NCBI GenBank assembly: GCA_028717025.1
Contig: JAQUOR010000049.1
Span: 1-9,979 of the forward strand
DNA length: 9,979 bases
Source of the DNA: Candidatus Omnitrophota bacterium
GTDB taxonomy: Bacteria > Omnitrophota > Gorgyraeia > Duberdicusellales > 4484-171
Direction of reading: 5' to 3'
How positions within the stretch are numbered: the first letter of the stretch is position 1; every line of letters starts with the position of its first letter. Below are positions 6,665-9,979 of this stretch, piece after piece. The notes under the pieces were generated by a model that was not told where the DNA came from, did not search any database, and saw only the letters and a list, made by a program, of their open reading frames with translations. Made by a program: the position numbers and the translations under genes.

Positions 6665-7170
6665 TGCAATATTTTTTTTATTTCATCGGCTTTGCGTTTT
6701 ACCGATTCAATCACTGCCCGCGAGGAAATGGTCGCACCGCTTATCGTCTGAACGTCTGATATGTCTTTTTTGTTTATAAACTGGTTTGTAAACGCTGCTT
6801 CGGCCACGCGCGTGCCCAGCCCTGGAGTTTCATTCTGACTCAATATTTTGATACCGATGACGGTACCGTTAGAAGCCATTCCGACAAGAGTATCGATAGT
6901 GCTGGAATAACCCTTTGCCGACGCTTTAAATACCACGCCGCGCGCTGCTGAGGCGCTATCATATGCTTTATAATAAACGACCCCACTGTCTGATGTGACC
7001 GGCTCAAAGCGCACGGCAGAAGGAATGACCTGTTTTAAACCTGCTTCTTCCTCAGCCTGCGCCTGCGCAATTATTTTCGCGTGGGTAAGAGAATTGACCA
7101 TGGCGAGTAACCCGCTCGCCACAATACATATCACTGCAAGTATAAAACCATAGCGTATCATCTCTTTCAT
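6661..7170 (-). CDS. rnfG: Rnf complex subunit G, covalent flavoprotein
   Basis: RnfG (homologue of NqrC) is anchored by one N-terminal helix (about residues 8-26) and exposes an FMN-binding domain on the outer face of the membrane. FMN is attached as a phosphoester to a Thr by the flavin transferase ApbE, not encoded here. The 169 residues include KGYSSTI (86-92), NETPGLGTR (113-121) and SGATISS with T147 as expected FMN acceptor. The length is at the short end for the family. Start choice: the frame runs further upstream into rnfC, but the ATG at 7168-7170 overlaps the rnfC stop (ATGA) and has a strong GGAGGGG (7176-7182) five bases upstream. The helix also begins right there. The stop overlaps the rnfD start. 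The gene sits between rnfC and rnfD, rather than after rnfD as in the common order. Confidence 0.95.
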   Translation of the reverse strand: MKEMIRYGFILAVICIVASGLLAMVNSLTHAKIIAQAQAEEEAGLKQVIPSAVRFEPVTSDSGVVYYKAYDSASAARGVVFKASAKGYSSTIDTLVGMASNGTVIGIKILSQNETPGLGTRVAEAAFTNQFINKKDISDVQTISGATISSRAVIESVKRKADEIKKILQ

Positions 7171-8447
7171 TTCATCCCCTCCAGCTTGGCCCTTTTTATA
7201 GACTGCACCAGCCTTCGATTGGTCGGACACACATAGCTGCATACGCCGCATTCGATGCAATCCGATGCACCATAGCGTTTTGTCTGGTCCCAGAGACTTT
7301 TCTGCGAGGCCAAATTTATCAAACAAGGCATAAGAGATACCGGGCACTCCCGTACGCACGCACCGCAGCGGATGCAGGGCCCCTCATCTCTCAGTGCGAC
7401 GTGGTCGCTTAAAAATAAAAATCCTCCGGTACCTTTTAGAACAGGATAATCCAACCCATCCAGGGCAAGACCCATCATCGGTCCTCCGCAAATGATCTTT
7501 GCGGGCTCCTTCTTAAATTTCAGAATATCCTTATCAAAAAGTTCTCTTAGGGTTGTCCCTATCTTTACCCAGATGTTCTTAGGTGAGACCAATGCGTCGC
7601 CGGCAAAAGTCACAAGCCGTTCAATGAGCGGCTTATCGAAATAGACCGCTTCATAGACCGCAAAACAGGTCGCGACGTTCTGCACCAGGGCCCCCACTTC
7701 AAAAGGAAGCTTGCCCGAAGGAACCTTTCTTTTAAGAACTGAGTAGACCAGCTGCTTCTCTCCTCCCTGGGGATACGCGGTTTTTAAGACACGGCATTCG
7801 GTCAAAGGAAGTTCGAACTTCTTCGTACTTAATATACGGTGTATTGCTTTGATAGCTTCCGGCTTATTATCCTCAAGGGCAATGCACACGTTTTTTGGCC
7901 CAAGTATTTTGCAGATTATTTCTATTCCTTTAAATACCTCTGTCAAATGCTCAACCATAAGCCGGTAATCTGCCGCCAGATACGGTTCGCACTCGCACCC
8001 GTTAATGATCAAAGTGTCTATTTTTTTAGGAGGGTTCAATTTTACATGCGTAGGGAATGCCGCGCCGCCTAAGCCTACAATGCCGTTTTTTTGGATAATC
8101 CCTAAAAGCTCTTCTTTCCGCAGATGCGCGACGTCTTTACGAGCGTCGTATTTTTTTTCTTCGTGAGCGCACTCGATGATCATGGCGGAAGCGCGTTTCA
8201 AAACAGGGTGGAACCATGGAGCTATATTTAAAATTTTTCCTTTTTTTGGCGAATGCAGGACCGAAGAGATAAGGCCATCATTTGTGGCGATGACCTGCGC
8301 CTCCTCAACCAAGTTACCTATTTCAACGCACGCCGAAGAAGGTTTTCCCGTTGCCTGCGCCAAGGAAAGGTATAACTTTGCGGGGTTTAAAAATCGTTCG
8401 CTTGCACGTTCGTGCTGCGGCTCTTTATGTTCTTCTACTCTGATCAT
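7167..8447 (-). CDS. rnfC: Rnf complex subunit C, NADH/FMN and iron-sulfur subunit
   Basis: RnfC is the peripheral subunit at which NAD+ is reduced (or NADH oxidised); it resembles the NuoF 51-kDa subunit of complex I. In the 426 residues the nucleotide/FMN region GIVGLGGAAFPTHVKL (122-137), NGCECEPYL (150-158), PQGGEKQL (226-233) and CGGPMMG (320-326) are clear. Near the C-terminus are two ferredoxin motifs: C358-x2-C361-x2-C364-x3-C368-P and C397-x2-C400-x2-C403-x3-C407-P. The N-terminal part is divergent: the HGGIHP-type segment that usually opens RnfC is absent and homology seems to begin around residue 20. The ATG at 8445-8447 is the only usable start, since the frame reaches a TAA 11 codons upstream with no ATG, GTG or TTG between. 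No ribosome-binding site is visible. It lies 85 bases after the MFS gene on the same strand and heads the Rnf cluster. Confidence 0.96.
   Translation of the reverse strand: MIRVEEHKEPQHERASERFLNPAKLYLSLAQATGKPSSACVEIGNLVEEAQVIATNDGLISSVLHSPKKGKILNIAPWFHPVLKRASAMIIECAHEEKKYDARKDVAHLRKEELLGIIQKNGIVGLGGAAFPTHVKLNPPKKIDTLIINGCECEPYLAADYRLMVEHLTEVFKGIEIICKILGPKNVCIALEDNKPEAIKAIHRILSTKKFELPLTECRVLKTAYPQGGEKQLVYSVLKRKVPSGKLPFEVGALVQNVATCFAVYEAVYFDKPLIERLVTFAGDALVSPKNIWVKIGTTLRELFDKDILKFKKEPAKIICGGPMMGLALDGLDYPVLKGTGGFLFLSDHVALRDEGPCIRCGACVRECPVSLMPCLINLASQKSLWDQTKRYGASDCIECGVCSYVCPTNRRLVQSIKRAKLEGMK
7176..7182 (-). promoter_or_regulatory. Strong ribosome-binding site of rnfG inside the end of rnfC
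   Basis: On the - strand GGAGGGG lies within the last codons of rnfC, five bases before the rnfG ATG at 7168-7170. It fixes the rnfG start and rules out the longer upstream open frame. Confidence 0.8.
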
Positions 8448-8532
8448 TCGTGCGTTATATTTGTCGCGGCGATATTTTTAAGATTATCGTGCAAGTCATG
8501 GGAAAATCATACGCTCCGGCAGAAAACCAACG

Positions 8533-9783
8533 CTATTCTTTTCGATACCTGAAGATAAAAAAAAGCGCAAAAATCGAACTAATTATACCAAGGGAAATCA
8601 TGATTGTAAATGGGCTGAAAATGTCGGCCAAATAGGCAAAAAGAAACATGGAGATTAAAAATCCCAGGTGCGAAATAAATTCCAGGCTCCCGAAAATCCT
8701 GCCTAAAAGCTCCTTGCTGCTTTCCTTATGCAAGAGACTGTTCACGCCGACAAAAATCGGCGAAGTTATCAAACCCATGATAAAAGAAAGCACGATGCCT
8801 ACTTTCGACGTTGGGTACGCACGCAGCAGGATCGAGAAGCCGGCGATGTAGAGCGCGCTAAAGAATGCGGAAAAATTGATGACTTTTTTTATCGAAACCT
8901 TATGGGCAAATCTTCCGTAGACAAGCGAACCGGCAAATATTCCGCAACCTAAGGCTACTCCGATAAATCCAAGGTCTTTTGTGTAGGTGTGCAGCACTTC
9001 TTGTATAAAACGGGTAAACACAGGGAACATCCCGCCGACGCAGGAAAACAGAAAAAGGAAGATCATGAAGGCATAGCGCGTCTGGGGTGAATTAAAGATA
9101 TAATGTATCCCCTCTTTCATCTCTTTTACAAACGATATTTTCACCGTCGTCGCCACTGCTTTTCCTATATCAACGATATCTTCGGGAGAAAATTTTCCTT
9201 TTTCCTTTACCGTGATAAAAAACACCGATAACGCCGAAACAAAAAACGTAACAGCATCGATGATGAAAGCAACGTCAACCCCTAATTTATCGACAATGAT
9301 ACCGCCTAAGCCCATCCCCAGTATTGCGGCAATAGTCGCAGTAACCGAGATAAGCGAATTAGCCAGAAATATGTCTTTACTACCGACGATCTGCGGAATG
9401 AATGCCATTTTTGCGGGAATAAAAAATCTACCGACGCTAAAAGAAATGAATACGATAAAGTAAATAAGCGGCAGGGGGCGGGACGGGACGAAACAAAACG
9501 GGATCAATAAAATAAGTATACCCCTTAAGAAATCGCATATATACATGGTTTTGCGTTTGCTCCAGCGGTCGACATATACGCCCGATATCGGAGAAAAAAT
9601 AAGTACGGGAACGATGGTCATGCTTATGGTAAACGCTAAACTTGCGGAAGATTCTGATGCGCGGGAAACAAAACCGATGAGTGCAATCTGGGTAAGCTTA
9701 TCGCCAAACTGGGAGATAATCTGGCCAAACCAGAGAAGAAAGAAATTCCTTTTCCGTAAGAGTTGTAGATAAGGACCTATCAT
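8533..9783 (-). CDS. Major facilitator superfamily transporter (12-helix, MFS_3/EntS-like)
   Basis: The 416 residues show about twelve hydrophobic helices with a central charged loop (around residues 190-225), the usual two-bundle MFS layout. The N-terminus (FFLLWFGQIISQFGDKLTQIAL, within 14-35) and the helix 2-3 loop GVYVDRWSKRKT (68-79), a form of MFS motif A with conserved D72 and R73, resemble the MFS_3 group. That group includes enterobactin-type and drug or peptide exporters. Substrate cannot be deduced and export is inferred from the group. The ATG at 9781-9783 has no recognisable ribosome-binding site. A repeat-rich block lies upstream, and rnfC begins 85 bases downstream on the same strand, so read-through into rnf is possible. 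Nothing links its function to Rnf. Confidence 0.9.
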   Translation of the reverse strand: MIGPYLQLLRKRNFFLLWFGQIISQFGDKLTQIALIGFVSRASESSASLAFTISMTIVPVLIFSPISGVYVDRWSKRKTMYICDFLRGILILLIPFCFVPSRPLPLIYFIVFISFSVGRFFIPAKMAFIPQIVGSKDIFLANSLISVTATIAAILGMGLGGIIVDKLGVDVAFIIDAVTFFVSALSVFFITVKEKGKFSPEDIVDIGKAVATTVKISFVKEMKEGIHYIFNSPQTRYAFMIFLFLFSCVGGMFPVFTRFIQEVLHTYTKDLGFIGVALGCGIFAGSLVYGRFAHKVSIKKVINFSAFFSALYIAGFSILLRAYPTSKVGIVLSFIMGLITSPIFVGVNSLLHKESSKELLGRIFGSLEFISHLGFLISMFLFAYLADIFSPFTIMISLGIISSIFALFFIFRYRKE

Positions 9784-9790
9784 GCTTAAG

Positions 9791-9833
9791 ACGCTAATTG
9801 CCGCGAATAAGAAACGCTAATTACCGCGAATAA
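9791..9833. repeat. Two tandem 20-bp direct repeats, 19/20 identical
   Basis: Copy 1 (9791-9810) and copy 2 (9814-9833) read ACGCTAATT, then G or A, then CCGCGAATAA, with 3 bases between them (period 23). The second copy continues into an inverted partner: GCGAATAA (9826-9833), AA, TTATTCGC (9836-9843). TATTCGCGG (9851-9859) is a further inverted copy of the CCGCGAATA core. The block lies just upstream of the MFS gene. Confidence 0.85.
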
Positions 9834-9866
9834 AATTATTCGCTCTCTCCTATTCGCGGACATTCG

Positions 9867-9937
9867 TCCCGCCTGCATTTTATTCGGCGGGATCCTTCCG
9901 CATGCACATTCGTTCTGCGGAATCCCGCCAAAGGCGG
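9867..9937. repeat. Cluster of interlocking GC-rich inverted repeats
   Basis: GGCGGGA (9886-9892) can pair with TCCCGCC on either side (9867-9873 or 9923-9929). Inside the right-hand pairing, TTCCGCA (9896-9902) pairs with TGCGGAA (9916-9922), so 9886-9929 can form a 14-bp two-part stem with a 3-base bulge and 13-base loop. CCGCC (9925-9929) can also pair with GGCGG (9933-9937) across AAA. ACATTCGT occurs twice (9860-9867, 9906-9913). No T-run follows on either strand. The last bases to 9979 hold no recognisable gene. Confidence 0.75.
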
Positions 9938-9979
9938 TGACGCAGAGGACTTTAGTTTGTATGCGGGACATTTAAAAAA

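Noticed and set aside
6219..6779. 186-codon + strand open frame opposite rnfD and rnfG
   Set aside because: Antisense shadow of two certain genes; no recognisable domain or start signal.
7171..7359. Upstream extension of rnfG inside rnfC
   Set aside because: The extra 63 residues overlap the rnfC cluster-binding region and are not RnfG-like. A strong ribosome-binding site and the membrane helix place the start at 7170.
8448..8532. Possible promoter for rnfC (TTGCAC and TATAAC on the - strand)
   Set aside because: The spacing between the two boxes is far from 17 bases and the TATAAC ends almost at the start codon. No convincing promoter or terminator was seen in this gap.
9786..9971. 61-codon open frame on the - strand in the right-hand repeat block
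   Set aside because: It is made almost entirely of the direct and inverted repeats, has no recognisable domain, and runs right up to the MFS start. Treated as translated repeat sequence.

Overview
The window looks like part of the genome of an anaerobic bacterium. It carries a complete six-gene Rnf (ferredoxin:NAD+ oxidoreductase, Na+ or H+ pumping) operon, a purine-synthesis gene (purN), a major-facilitator transporter, an unknown lipoprotein, and most of an unusual FtsH-type protease gene. The style of the intergenic repeats, the unknown lipoprotein and the tandem FtsH made me think of an uncultured lineage such as candidate phylum Omnitrophota. That is an impression only; nothing here proves the taxon. 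No tRNA, rRNA, CRISPR array, insertion sequence or replication origin was seen, and no gap exceeds 200 bases.

Layout. Bases 1-2818 are read on the + strand. First comes the 3' portion of a large gene encoding two FtsH-type units in one polypeptide; its beginning lies left of the window. It overlaps by 35 bp a 269-residue lipoprotein of unknown function. A 150-bp convergent gap (2819-2968) follows, full of short tandem repeats. From 2969 to 9783 everything is read on the - strand. In transcription order the genes are an MFS transporter (9783-8533), rnfC, rnfG, rnfD, rnfE, rnfA, rnfB (8447-3619) and purN (3571-2969). The right edge (9784-9979), upstream of the MFS gene, is a non-coding block of direct and inverted repeats.

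How the genes work together. RnfC (FMN, NADH side, two Fe-S clusters), RnfB (multi-cluster ferredoxin-like subunit), RnfA and RnfE (membrane pair around a shared Fe-S centre), and RnfD and RnfG (covalent FMN) form the membrane complex that couples reduced ferredoxin oxidation to NAD+ reduction and ion export, or the reverse. The genes are very tightly packed: C/G, G/D and E/A each overlap in an ATGA. Their order is C-G-D-E-A-B, with G ahead of D. Other oddities are an RnfB that appears to have lost exactly the four ligands of one [4Fe-4S] cluster, an RnfC with a short N-terminus, a TAAT instead of SGAT flavinylation motif in RnfD, and a perfect 20-bp palindrome between rnfD and rnfE.

The strongest candidate for something undescribed is the tandem FtsH-like protein. 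It has two M41 zinc-protease domains, both with complete ligand sets, and an intact AAA+ ATPase domain between them with no membrane segment in the linker.
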